A stretch of 53,871 bases of DNA. Source: Tubiluchus corallicola. Taxonomy: Eukaryota > Priapulida > Priapulimorpha > Priapulimorphida > Tubiluchidae. Shown here piece by piece: positions 11,801 through 25,900 of the stretch. How positions within the stretch are numbered: the stretch's first letter is position 1; each line of letters opens with the position of its first letter. Position numbers and translations under genes: made by a program. The DNA lies in contig JAQGDQ010000067.1 of the NCBI GenBank assembly GCA_030141605.1, positions 684,001-737,871 on the forward strand. Reading direction: 5' to 3'. The notes under the pieces were generated by a model. It was not told the origin of the DNA, did no database searches, and saw only the letters and a list, made by a program, of their open reading frames with translations.

Positions 11801-14800
11801 ATCAGGCATTTGATCTGTTTATGAGCTCTGGCAGCTTTTAGTTATCAAATTGAGTTTTGTCAGATAATAATAACTCGTTGTTGTGTATTTCACTTGATGG
11901 CTGGGTGTTTAATTTTGCTTCATTGGTTTAAAACTTCTATTAGCAGACATTAATAATGTTGCAAGCCGCTAAATGTTGCAACACTAAAATAAATTACCCT
12001 TTAATCCTATAATCAGAAAGTAGTATAGTAGCTGCCATACAGCTTAACTTATTCCTCAATAGCTTTCATCTCGACTCACTCATACCATGTGGGATTTGAG
12101 CAAATTTCTTACACATGAACTACATTTTCTATAAATAATGTGCAACTAATATAGCATGGAATGCTTAATAGTAATCGTTAACTGGAGCTGTCGGATTCAA
12201 AACTAAAGAATAGTAGTACAAACATCCGATATTTCATTTGTCTTATCATTTAACTTTTTTATGCATCTAAGTGGAAAAAATCTTACACATTTATAAATAT
12301 TAATAGAAAAAAGTCCATCAGATTATGATGCAACACAATTGGCTTTTGTAATTTAGAAAAAATTGAAATATTATAATTTCAATTAATTTGTATATTGTTT
12401 CGTAGATAGAAATATTATTGTGATTGTCAGATCTTGAATTGTAAATGTGATTTATAATTAATCAGGTTAGCTAGCTGAAGTTTAAACAATAGTGTAGCAT
12501 CTTTTTATTACTGGATAGTAGGCAAGCCCATCAGTTTTGTGTACATAATGTGAATATTTCATGCATGCATTTTTTTCACCTTATTTACATTGAGTTTTCA
12601 AGAATTGCATCCACAAATTTATTTTATATTTGATTTTAATAGGTGGAGACTTGGCTAGTATAGATAACAATGCCACAGAAGCATTTTTAATGTCATTAGT
12701 TAAAAACTCACAGCTGGTGAATTATACTACTGCCATGTTCTGGATTGCATTGAAGAGAGATAATAATGTGAATGGTGATAATTCATATGCCTGGACTGAT
12801 GGAAGCACTAGTTCTTACAGGTTAGTCAAAATTCAAATTTGCATTCATTGGGGAACTCCTTGAGCATATTCAACTTTCCCGCATGTTTGTATTATGCAAA
12901 TTAATTGTTTTCTATCTATTCCTTTCTATTTTTTACTGTGTATTTGCACACTTGATCATGAAATTCTAAGTTTGTGTTACCAGAATATGTGAGAGTTTGC
13001 AGCATTTTGTTGTGCTTAATTTAGGCATCTTCATTTGTGCTAAATATTTTTAGAAACTGGAAATCTGATTGGGTTGATCATGAAGGCTCTGAAGCCTGTG
13101 GCTACCTGGTTCCAGTACAAGTGCAGAATGAATATGTGTATGTCTGGGATTCGCATATGTGCAGCATGAAACTCTATTGGATGTGCAGATACCCACCATT
13201 TGGTAAATGAAACACTAACAACAGTAGATTTAAACGTCATTTATAAAAGTGATTAGTTGTTAATTTAATGAAACAGAACATAAAATTCAGAAATTGTTAT
13301 TATGTAAGATAGATTGAGAAGTAAAGGATAATGTGTTGACATGAGTGCACTTTTGCTTCAGTTTTTTGTCAAAATCATCATCTAAAAGGCAAAAATATGT
13401 GGAGGCCTTCATCATAAAAATGTTGGACTCTGTTTGATTGAATGCTAAAATGATTTGAAATATCAGAGGAAAATCTAACTATTTTATTGTTGTTTTATAG
13501 CTAAGGGTGAACCGTTGTAAGAAAACTGCATTTTATGCTGTTTAGAAATTACCTCTGTGATATCACTGTAGAACCTGCAGTATTAATATTTACCGTTGTA
13601 GCAATAAAGCAGTGGATTTTGAAACATGTTTGATGGTTTCAGCACGTGTATTACCGGAATGCTAAAAAGCATTTAATTAGGATTCTTGTTTATTAGATCA
13701 GAATTACTGTGCATGATTTAACGTAAGTAGGTCTTTACCATAATATTGACAACTTTTTCTGATAGTCCTTTTTTTAACATTTATTGTATTTAATGTAGAA
13801 ATTTTTAAACAAGCGTAATGTAACAACAGTTCCCAATCAATCTTGTTTCTCAGAATGGAAATTAGTAAAACAATAATGACAACGTTGGAGAATATACAGT
13901 TTAGAGACCGTATGTGTGTGTGCGCATGCGCGCGTGTGTGTTAAGTAAATAACATTCAAAATATTCATTACAAATAATTTGTGATTCCCAACTAGATAAT
14001 GTGCAATTTGCATTGAAGACCAACTAAAATTTGTTCACATTCTGCTGGTATTGTGAAATTTTAGTATGCTTTTTTCCTAATTAATGTGTCTAGTTCCGCT
14101 TAATTGATATGTTCCCTAGAATCATGTCTATAATCTTTGTACATTTTTGTAGCTAATGAACCACCTAGACTGTCCATTGTGCCTGGAGAAACGACAACAG
14201 CTCAATCTGGAGAGATTACAACAACTGAACCTGGAGAGATGACAACAACTGAACCACTAAAAACTACAACGGCAACTGATAAACCTGGTAAACTGAGTAA
14301 CTAGTCATTCATTTCATGTCACAAAAATTTAAATTGTGCACCAAATATCTCATTAAAACTTCATAAAACTGTTAAAACGAATATTATTTTACTGTATTTG
14401 ATGAAAAATTTGTTATATCTCAAATTCACAGTTGCCTAAAAGGAGTCGTATTATCCTTCACTTTTGATGTAAATAACTGTAATCATAAACAAATTAGTAA
14501 CAAATATTTATTAGTGATTAATACTGAAAGTACTGTACTGATTTTATCTACTTTATAGAAGAAGTTTGTCAGGAAACGGAAGCCAGGGGAATTACTTTTC
14601 CAGCCACACCATTTGGTGAAGTAGCTGTACAACCTTGTCCGGAGGGAACTAGTGGTAAATCTCTTTGTCTGATCACTTGTTAACAATTTTATTACTTTAT
14701 GTAAATTTTGTTTGCCTATGAATAGTATTACATTCTACTGGTAACATTGTATGAAACAGTGATACTGTAGTGATGCATATTTTGCATTATGCACCTTTTA

Positions 14801-17800
14801 ATTTTATATAGACTATTTTGCAACAGACCGTCTCAAACAAGGACATAGCCACTCGGACGAACTCTAGTTAGAATGAATATCTATATGTCCAGGAAGTAAA
14901 ATTTTGACATCTAATTTGCTTTTGATAAGTGGAGCAGTGCCTGTTAACCTTTTTCTGAAACGAAAAGAAATTTTTTGTAAGGAAATTTTGTTGCCTAGTG
15001 ATTGCTTTAGTTTGCTGTAATATTTCCTATGTGTGTTCTTTTATATGGTCTGCATACTCAAAATACTGTCCAGCTCTCTATTATTGGATTTAGTTATCCT
15101 AGCACAATAATGGTTATGCAGGACGTGAACATAACCTTCATGACTTAGGTATCTTAGTAAGGTTCATTATACATACATCTTCCTTTAGCAAAATAAACAA
15201 CATCCACATGCATTATGTGACAGGTAAACAACTGCCCAGAAGTTATTTTCTCACTTGACCATTTGCTAATCTGGTCGAGCTTTGTTTAATTGCTAAGTGT
15301 TGAGTTTGTACTCTACTTTCACTTCAATTTATGTAGCAAAGCACACTTTCACATTATAGTCTTTGCCATGCATTAATTTGGTAAGAAAGAAACTGTTTAA
15401 TTATAGGTAATGCAACTTGGTATTGTAACAAAGATCTTGCTAGCTTCTCACCAGATGGACCGGATTTGAGCTCTTGCAAACAACCTTGGGTTGGTGAAGT
15501 AGAAGACATGGTACTACACTGCTATTAAAAACGAAGTTTATGTTTGCACATTATTAAATAACTGTGTCATTAGTGTTGTGTTTTGTTTCTCTCGGAAGGC
15601 TCGTAGAGAAAACCAGAAAACACGCCGTAAAATAAAACTACTTTATTTAGCGAGAATTCTACTGCACAAATAGATGAAGGAACGAGAAATGATTTTACTA
15701 AACGTGAAAATCTGGAAAACGTTTAAGTAAGTAAATGCGTAAGTATAAGTCCGTATTAGATCTGCGTGCTCTGTGTGCGATCCCCTGTCGGCAGCCTGCT
15801 TCGCCTTATATAGCACGCCGTAGAAACTTCTCGAACAAATGTTCGAGAACAATCCAGACGGTAAGGCGGTCATTCCGACGGAACATTCTACGATGTTCTA
15901 TGCAATGCTGCTTGACGTCTGCGATCTCTACAACAATTAGCAAATGTAAATTTTAGCATTTTTAAGTGTGCAAATTGTTAATGTTAATGTTATGTTATGT
16001 TAATAGGCAAATTGATCCTTGGAGATCAACTTTAATTAGTTGTATGATGTGGGCTTGTATAAACTCATGAACAAGTAATATGCATAAACTAACAAATGAC
16101 ACATAAAGTTTAAAGTTTATTTTGAACTTATCAAGCTTATATTAAACATATTATTAAACTTATTAATAAAGATGTAGTATTCACAATCAAAACAACCAGT
16201 GAGTCTGAAACGCAAATAAAAGCATATAAAATGCGGGCGGATTCAGGATTTTTGAAAGGGAGGGTTCCAAATGTGATGAGGCAGAAATGCGAATGCAGAG
16301 CCCTATTTTGTTCACTAGAGAACTAAATGTAAAGTGACATAAATTAGTGGGATTATGCCAAAGTTAGTGAATAGTGGACTAAGAATTTTTATTTAATCAG
16401 CACTTTTGTGCTAGTTGCAGGAGTAAAACAAACTTGCTCCCAAATTTGTTAAAATAGCTTAAATCACTTGGAATAATTGATAACTCTGTTATTACATGCT
16501 GTTGGCACACTGAAAAAGAACCATATGACTATAAATCTAATGTGCTGTTCAAAACAGAACTGATTCATAGGTAGTTCAATTTAATATGTACAAAACAATT
16601 TTTTAGTCTGCATATTCTTGGCATCTGTTAATCAAAATCCTAAAGTTATTTGACATACAAAATTACAATATTCTGTTAAAATTATGTGATAGGATATGCA
16701 CAAAAGTAATGCATTCAAATTTTTGATAATCTATTGCACTTGGCTTCTAAAGTAATTGAATGTACATGTCACTTTATACACAGCTGTAAATTGCCATATA
16801 TTTGCAATTTCATAAAGCGCAGTATTCAAATAATTGAAAGATACGTAAACGTCTTTTACACATGGTAGCATAGCTGCAATAGTATGATTTTTTTTGCTCG
16901 ACAAAGTTGTTATTCAGTTTTATCATTCACAGGAAATAATGTGAAGTACACATGCCATAAATACAATATAGATTTTGCATTTATGATATGTAAGTCAATG
17001 CTTGTACAATCACATCCATTTAAGCAGGAATACAAACTAACTAACAATCGAATTTCTAAAGTATCTCTCGCTGTGGATGTTTTAAATACAGTACATATAA
17101 GCAAGAGATTTCTCTTTTTGTACTTGACGGAATTAAATGAAATCTTAACATTTATTATGGAGGATTAATTGCATACAAATTATTTAATGGCATTTTTAAA
17201 TATAATTTTTAAAATTAATGATTGTCATTTCCGCCTTTTTTTTTGTTTTTTCGTTGTTTTATTTTGTGTGTAATGTATTGCAAATATGTAACTAAGTATA
17301 TTTGTAAATATTACTGATGTATTGTGTCTTTGTGTTGTGTTAATGTACATTTATGTACAAATAAATAATAATAGTAAAAGCAATAGTTTGCAAAGACAAA
17401 GTCAGTTAGAGGTAACCAGGCATACTATGCAATAATCCAAAGTTCACTGTCTAATGATATTTTGCCATTGTAGGTAGACAGTGGTGCACCAGCTGTAGAA
17501 ACTGCTAGTGTCTTATCAAGCCACACTTCTACCACTACTGTTATGTATGGAGGAGATATTATAGGATCAGTAACTTGTTTGGAAAAACTAGTGGCAATGC
17601 AGTCAAATGAAGTATCTGACATGCCCTCAGAGGATCAGAGAAGATCTATGGATGCCTTTACAAAGGTAATATTAATGAATGAATGCTAGAGCTTATTATA
17701 GATTTAGTTTTCTTAGTCAGAACACAATGATAGAATGTATGTCTCGATGCATTTGATTCAGTTCTGCGCAGATGTTTCTAATAACAGACTGGTCCATTTT

Positions 17801-20800
17801 AGGACACTTTTAATGTTCCATCAAAGACTTGTCCTTTTCTTTAATAATGAATCATGCTGCACATGTGCCTTTACTCATGGTAGTTCAGTAATAAAATTCC
17901 TTTTATTAAAAAATTGTACCTGACTTTCTGAGATGCGCATTAAGTTATGGTATAATATTATTTTTATTTGTTATTTGTTGAATATTTTAATATTGGGGGT
18001 GTTTTCTTTTAAGCTAACTAATGAGGCACAGTTTTTTTGTGACAGCTATCCTAGGCTACACAACTATTTGAGCTAGTTAGCAAAGAAAAACAGTTATTTT
18101 TATATGAACCTAGTTTTTATATAGGACATTGGTACTTGTCATACAGCTAATGAATATATAGATAAAATTTGTTTTGTTATTAGGATGTTTGTTTAACCTC
18201 TAGTAATGTCTTAGCCGAACAATTTGAGGAAGGTTGGACTGATATACCTAAGGTAAGACTCTTTCTTGCAATTCTAACATATCTCTTTTTGTGTGATGGA
18301 TGTTACATTTATTAAGTTTTATGAAAGGCATGATCAACAAAATGTTTTTTTTAATAGTTTGATTTATTTTAGTAGATTGTTTCAACTAACTGAGTTTCAT
18401 TTGTTTACATGAGTAGCAAATTGTTTTAATGCCAACCGCAAGTATAAAGGTTGACATTGTTAAAATACGACTGTGGCATATTTTTATTCTGTAATTTTGA
18501 TTTTTTTAGGACTTGAGAACACAGACAGCATTGCAAATGAGTAACAGTTTAAATAAAAATGCTTTTTTGTTGGCTGATTATATGGAAGAAGAAGAAATTG
18601 AAACACTTGTGTATTATAATGTCTGTAAGTATATTATACAAACAATGAGTAAGTTTGATTTTTTTAATGGAAAGTGGGGAGAATGTTTGTTTTGATGTCC
18701 ATGTAGTTTGGTTGTGCCTTTTTTATGGCTAGTTTAGTCCTGGCTGTTTCTTCTATGCAGCCGATCCAAAATTCAGGTTGATTAAAAGAAAAAATATTTG
18801 TGTCTTCATGTGATTCATTTTATGCCATTTTGTTGTAGTCATCATCACTGCCACTGATGTTGTTATCTATTTCATTGTTATGAAAATAAATTTGGAACCG
18901 TAGAAATTTTTATCTGCATGAACAACAAAATTACAACTTTGAGGGAAAGTTTTCTATTAACAGTGTGCTTACTTTTTTACAGTAATGCAGGTTAATGTTC
19001 ATAACAATACAGAAAAAGACATGGTTTTTCCTGATCCATATGCAGAAGCTAAAACCGTTAATTTCAAGGGAAGTAATTCATCACATGTGGTACTATCAAA
19101 GCAAGCCCTGGCAGAGATTTATGGTGATGAAAATGTTAAAGGTGTTTTCTTTTTTTACAATAACTTGGAGCCATTATTACCTGCCAGAATTCAAAACAGG
19201 TTTGTGTTTAACAGTTGCCTACTTAATTCGTGGTAGTTTTTTGAATGTATAGTCTTTAAAGAGGTTACAAAATGTGATGTCACCTTTACACCTTTCGTGA
19301 TTCACTCTTTGCTGCGCTTTTTCCTTATTTTATTTTTTGGCTACTAAAGTTTCACGTTTTTTGCTCAAATGTTTTGTGTGCTCAATTTGAAGTTGGTTTT
19401 CGGTGTGTGAGGTTGGTTGCTATGCTTTGCCAAATGTGGAAATTTCAAATAGATTTCTGTGTTTGTTAGGCATTTTGTGTTATTTTGCAAAGACCTACTA
19501 GTTTTGCCAACTCTTCTAGAGGTGCCTCAATTTTGATCTGGAGCTTAGTAATTAAAACTGTCTCATTAAATACTTGAAATTGTTATCTCCTTTGAAAGTG
19601 CAGTTTTTATAAATGCAAAATGACTGCTGTGAGATAAACTGCAGTATGATTATCAAAAGGACAAAAGCTCACATAAAACTTGTAGACAAAATGAAATTTT
19701 TCATATACCGAGACAAATATCTAGGCAAAAATAATATGGAGATTTAGTCTAGTTTGCAAGCAGTATACAAAAATGCCACCACCAACAAAAAATTAGCCAC
19801 TTGCTTTTATATTTTTTCATGACTTGTGCTGGTACCAAGCGTCTATTAAACCTAATTACACATTTCTTTAGCCTTCTTGGTGGCTCTTCTACATAACCAA
19901 GGGCTCTTTAACCCACGGCCCCCTGCTTCAATAGTGTCTGTGGCTACTAGAGCCATTACTAACTAATTTTTATGTGTCCAGTTCCAACAGTGCACTAACT
20001 GTGCCCATTTTTTGTTAACTGCACATGATTTTTGTATGCTGGTGCTTTTGTGGCTTTAAAGTTTGTTTGCTACAGTTAAGTTGCAGTTACACACAACCCT
20101 TCCAAATGATGATGAATTGACTTTTTGTTTTTTTCTAGCACTGAGACTTTAATACACGGAAGCCTAGTGCTGTCTGCAAGTTTGAACGATGGGCACACAC
20201 CAGTAAATTTTGAAGAAAATGAACTTATTTTTACTCTTGAGTTATACGCAACCAGTTTGAATGATACTGGAATACAGAAATATGTATGCACTTATTGGAA
20301 TGAGTCTGATGGGTAAAATATTGATTACTTTCTTATTTACTGGTTCTACAAGTTTGCTGAAACTTTACTTTGTGTGAAATTAAATAATCTACTTATTAAG
20401 CAGGTTTACTTATATACAGCCAGATAGAGTAGAGACAGATTTTTATATTATAAGTACAAGATGTACAGTCATGCAGCTCCTAAAATAATGGCCTTATAGC
20501 AAATATAAAAAGTTGACAAATCTACAGATTCAAACATGTAACAACTAAAAACATACAGATTACAAGATATTATAATAGTGTAAGTATATCAAGCATAATA
20601 ACTCTAACTTATCACAGGGCAGTAAATTAATCTCTTGGACATGTGTAATAACAGTTCTGCATATTGACAAAGGCATTATTAGAATAGCGAGTAACACAGG
20701 TAACGTACTGCAAAGGAAAAACATCATAGTAATGATTTTCTGAAACATTTAATTGTATGCTAATAATGCTCACAAACTTTTATAGAGGTTTTTGGAATCA

Positions 20801-22880
20801 GAACGGCTGTAGAGAGATATTTAGTAATGAGACACATGCAACTTGTGCTTGTAATCATATGACCAGTTTTACTGTATTAATGGATACCCAAGGAGATACC
20901 CAGGTATGTTAATTTCAAGTTTATGAATTTTTATTTACTAAATTTTTTATATTTTTGTTTTGTGTTATATAGACCAGCAGGACAAAACCATTCTCACAAA
21001 GTTGCAGCTGCGTAAAACCATAACATGATACATAGTGACTTTCTGCCAACTACTTAATAAACTCCTTAGAATTACTCAGCTGCCTGTCATTATTCTAAGG
21101 TTACAATATTATTACAATATTACATATTTTTAAATATGGGATGCACAGTACGAGGCATTTATTGCAATCACCTGTCATATGCAGATGATGCACGTCTGTT
21201 GGCGCCGACCACTCCGAAACTTCAACAGCTCATAAATGTTTATAGTGCTTTTGCAATTAAACATGAAATTATTGTGAACACGAATAAAACGAAAACTTTA
21301 TCCATAAAACCAGCTTGTATGAGACTCTTAGGAATGGTTGATGTTTATTTAAATAATGTACTTCTAAAAATGTGAAAGAAGAGAAATATTTTGATATAGA
21401 TAGACAGCATTCTTTGTTTACATAAGGTCAAACAAATTGATAAGAAATTTTTCAAAATGTAGTGCAAACATAAAAAGGAAACTTTTATTCACATTGTTCA
21501 AACTTTTATTGTGCAGCTCTATGGTACAATTTTTTTATTATAGTTTTAATCACATAAAAATTGCATACAACAAAAGGCATCTGAAAGTTATTTCAACTGT
21601 TCTGCAAGGGGAATGTGTGTTCAACTTAGCATACCGTATTTTGATACTGTAATTTGAAAACTTATTTATTCACTTAAAAACAGGCTGTCAAAAAGTTGCA
21701 ATACTGTGGTACTAAACATATGGAACAGTGAATGCAGGTATCAATCTAAAATTCACCAGCACTGGTTGAAAACTTTATATGTGTTAAACAAGCTACTATG
21801 ATTTTATTGTATCTATATACTCTTTGCTTTTAGTACTACTTTTAAATTATTGATGTTTATTGTATATTATGCCTATGTGAATGAAATGTTCCGGGGATGT
21901 GTGTGACGATTGTATATGCTGTATATAGTAGTGAGTTTTAGTAATTTTTTATATAATGCTGTCTTTTGTTTTGTACATTTTTAATTCCTGTTTTTATATG
22001 GGAGAAATTCTGAAAAAAAGGTTTAAATTCAATTCATTCAAATACTATTACATCTAGCCAATAAGTGTAATAATACATGATCATTTCTCACACTTTGTTT
22101 TACTTGTGACAAGAGGCTGTAGGGCTCTTTATAACTGTGTCACATTAAACATTTAGCATCATTTAGTCTGCTGTACTAAAACTCCTAAAAGACAATTTAA
22201 AGCTTAACTTTGCTTTTCAGTTAGTCGATCAATAAAATTGTGATTTCATATTATTAAGGCAAAGGCTTGTATTTGTTGTATTAAGTATAATTAGTACTGT
22301 ATTAAAATTTCTTTATATAATTCATCAATTTCAATATGACTTTACACATTTTCAGATCTCTGAAACTCATCAACTTGTTTTGGACGTTGTTACCTACATA
22401 GGATGCTGCATATCGATAATATGCCTGTTTATCTGCGTCATCGTTTTCTCTGTCTTCAGGTTTGCTTTTATTGGGTGTTTTATAGTTAGCTAGTGTGTAC
22501 TTTTATTACTTTAATTTCCTTCATTAATGAGCTTCTAGACATCATGGATATTGATATCCTTGGTAAAAAGTTGGTGGAATCTGCAAATGATTTTTTACAA
22601 TTTTGTAATATGCTAAAAAGTTTTTAGTTAACAAATAGTTTTCGTTCTTGGTTATTTTTTGGTAAAATGTCTTATTTACCAATGATTAAATATTTAACTA
22701 AAATAGTTCAAGCAAATGGGACTAAATATTTATTTCATACATTTCTGACACCTGTTTGATACCTGCTGCTCTTGACAATAAATGCCAGGATTTGTCCTGA
22801 ATTGCAGGCCAGTATCATGGCAGGTTTATAGTTATAACTATCTCTCTCTATATATATATGGAGAGAGAGGGAGGGACGGA

Positions 22881-22948
<68 letters not shown>

Positions 22949-25900
22949 GGAGGGTGTGAGAGAGGGGAGGAGGCAGGGAGGGAGGGAGTTAGTGAGAGAG
23001 AGAGAGAGAGAATTGCCACCCTTTCACCAATCAGTTTAATATCATGTCTCAGATAAATTAATCATCATAATAATTTTGCTACATTGCATCATATTATCGT
23101 TTTATGCACTGTGTTTTTCTTCCTGTAAAAAGCTGATAAATAAATAAAAAAATAAAGAGGAAGAGGATATTGTGTAACAAAATCATAAATTGATTTCCAG
23201 GCAAATGAACTTTCTTTGTTGAATGAATTGTGTAGCATTCTGTGTGTATTTTAACTTGACACTGAATGTTGAATTACCTAATACTCCAATTGGTAATGTT
23301 ATTATTGCAGGAATTTATGGTGTGATCGCAATACGATTCATCGCAATCTGTGCCTTACTTTACTTATTGCTGAGCTTCTTTTTGTTGTTGGTGTTGATCA
23401 AACTAAAAATAAGGTAAGTAAGCTTCATTACTGTCTGTTTGTGTATTAGATCTTTACTTCTCTTTACCAGTCAGTTTTACTCATTTCCCTTTTAACTGTT
23501 AAAAGTTTTATGAATGGTCGACTTGTGCACCAATATTTCCTGATATTAGCTGTTAATGGCGACATAGCATTTTTTCAATCTAAAGCATGAACCTTGTGAG
23601 GTTTTGTCTGGATTATAGGGCACATAAACAATAACAAAACATTTTTTACTGTTTGTAGTATGAACTGATGTCTAGCAGTTTAATACGGATTGTTATAGTC
23701 TTCGACTTCATTAAAATTTGAGTGATACAGTGTTATATGAAAAGTATTGAAAGTGAAATTACCTTGTAGTATAATTCATAGTATAAGCACAAATATCTCT
23801 GTAGACTTGTGGAATTTCTGCAAGTTAGTGGTATCAGTTTGAAATTTCATATCATAATTTTTTCTAATCTTCTAGTTAGACCTACTATCAAGTTTATAAG
23901 CTAGCATTTTTTATTTTGACACACTATTAAAGCTTTTTTATCGATGAAGCTTCACCTAATTTTCACTCTTCATTCACATGTCTATTTCTGTGTTGCAATG
24001 TTATTTACAAACTTTGTATCAATTTATAGTATGTGTTAATTATTAGATGGAATTGAGCTATAGGCATCTCATTGTGTACTAAATTTAGTACATATCTTTA
24101 ATCATATTTCAGGTATTTTGCAGCATAGTTGCTGCTTTGCTGCATTACTTTTTTCTGGCTGCATTTGCTTGGATGTGTCTAGAAGGAATTGAATTGTACA
24201 TCATGCTTATCAAAGTATTTGAAAGTGAAACTCAGATTAGATGGTTCTATTTATTTGGATATGGTAAATAATTCACTCTTTTTTCAACTTTTCATTTCAG
24301 TGATTAGATATTCTCTATTTTTTTACAATAATTTTTACAGTCTCTAAATTTTATATTAACCCAAGAGTCCATAGGAATGCCATACAAATTATTGTTAAAA
24401 TATTTTTAGTATATTTCTATCATTTTTGCATAATAAGCATTAGTTACTAGGAAACTGTTTATTGACAAAAAATATTTTTCCATTATTGGTTACTAAGTGT
24501 TTTATGATATTTTATTTTAAGTTTATGTTGAGTGTTATAACAATTAGATAAATGTTCATGCTTTTTGCAGGCTTACCTATGCTTGTAGTTATAATAGCAG
24601 CTGCAATTCAGCCAGATGGTTATGGCACAGAAAAATAGTAAGTTTATACCACATTCACTCTTTAATTAGCATGAAGAATTATGAGCAACATATGAGTACA
24701 GTCTAGCCTCGTTATCTCGCCCCTCGTTATGCCGCCAAACTCGTCTCTCGCCATAGAAAGTACCAGGACGGATTTCCTGCTTTGATATTTACCTTGTTAA
24801 GTCGCCACCCTCGCTTCTCGCCCTCGCCACGTCATGCTAGGATGAGTGCTTATGTAAACTATATTCGTTATGTCGCCAAACAGACAAACTCAGAGGTGAA
24901 TCGATCAATACATATACTACCGCGTGTCGATCAATATAACCGCGGTATGTAGACAATGCTGCTGTGCGCGATAGACAGACATAATTAATCTAGTGTGTGT
25001 CTCACCGGGATTAGATTAGGAGTGCTGTGGTTGGTTAATGCGCAGAGAAACTAAAGCGTCACCAATATCCTTACTCTATAACACCAAAGCTGCGTTTAAG
25101 TTTGAGTTTCCACAAACTGTGAGCAACTTTACATGATGTCTCTGAAGCGAAAACTGTTTTGTCTTAATCCTGAACAAAAAAAGGAAATTTGTATTTAGTG
25201 CGAAATTTGGTGACACTGTGAGAAGTGTCTCATGGCGCATCGCATGTATTGAATGACCAGGCAGCAGCAGCTGTCGACACACTGATGCGATACTTTGAAC
25301 AGTCTGACAGAGTCACAAGCGAGGATATTCAAGGATTGTGTTTGATTAAACGTCGTGTTGACTGCTTGCGTGTATCATCAATGAAACAGTTGTCTCTTCT
25401 GAATTATTTCAGTCGTCAGTAACTCATTTGTGAACATTTCTAAATCTTTTGCTAAGTTTATTGCATTTAAGTGTATACTCGAAAAAGGTTTTTTAAATAA
25501 AAAAGTAACATTCTAAGATTATTTTTATGACATTTTTTTCATTTCTGATTTAATGTTTCATCGTTAAGTGTATATTGTTGGGTAAAATATTGCAAAGCCA
25601 TTTTAACTTGCTAGTTACTTTATTCCATGAATTGTGTAACAAGTAAAATCATCGACATCATCAACATTATGTTGTTAGTCACACTTATTACTTTCTCTGC
25701 AGTTGTTGGCTGAACACAGAAACTAATTTCATATACAGCTTCATCGCACCTGTGTGCCTTGTTATCCTTGTGAGTATACTTAACAGTAATTATTTATTTT
25801 AATTTATTCATTATAAAATATTTTGCTGCTATTTTATATTGTTCTAAACAATGAACATTGTATGTAGATTGTTTGTGAGATGTCATTTACATTTTTAAAT

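Noticed and set aside
16884-17168. 94-codon open frame in intron 14
   Set aside because: No recognisable motif, AT-driven composition, no splice partners in phase with the GPCR.
23223-23417. Hydrophobic open frame at TM2
   Set aside because: Wrong frame; the true exon 23311-23413 in another frame gives the conserved TM2 sequence.
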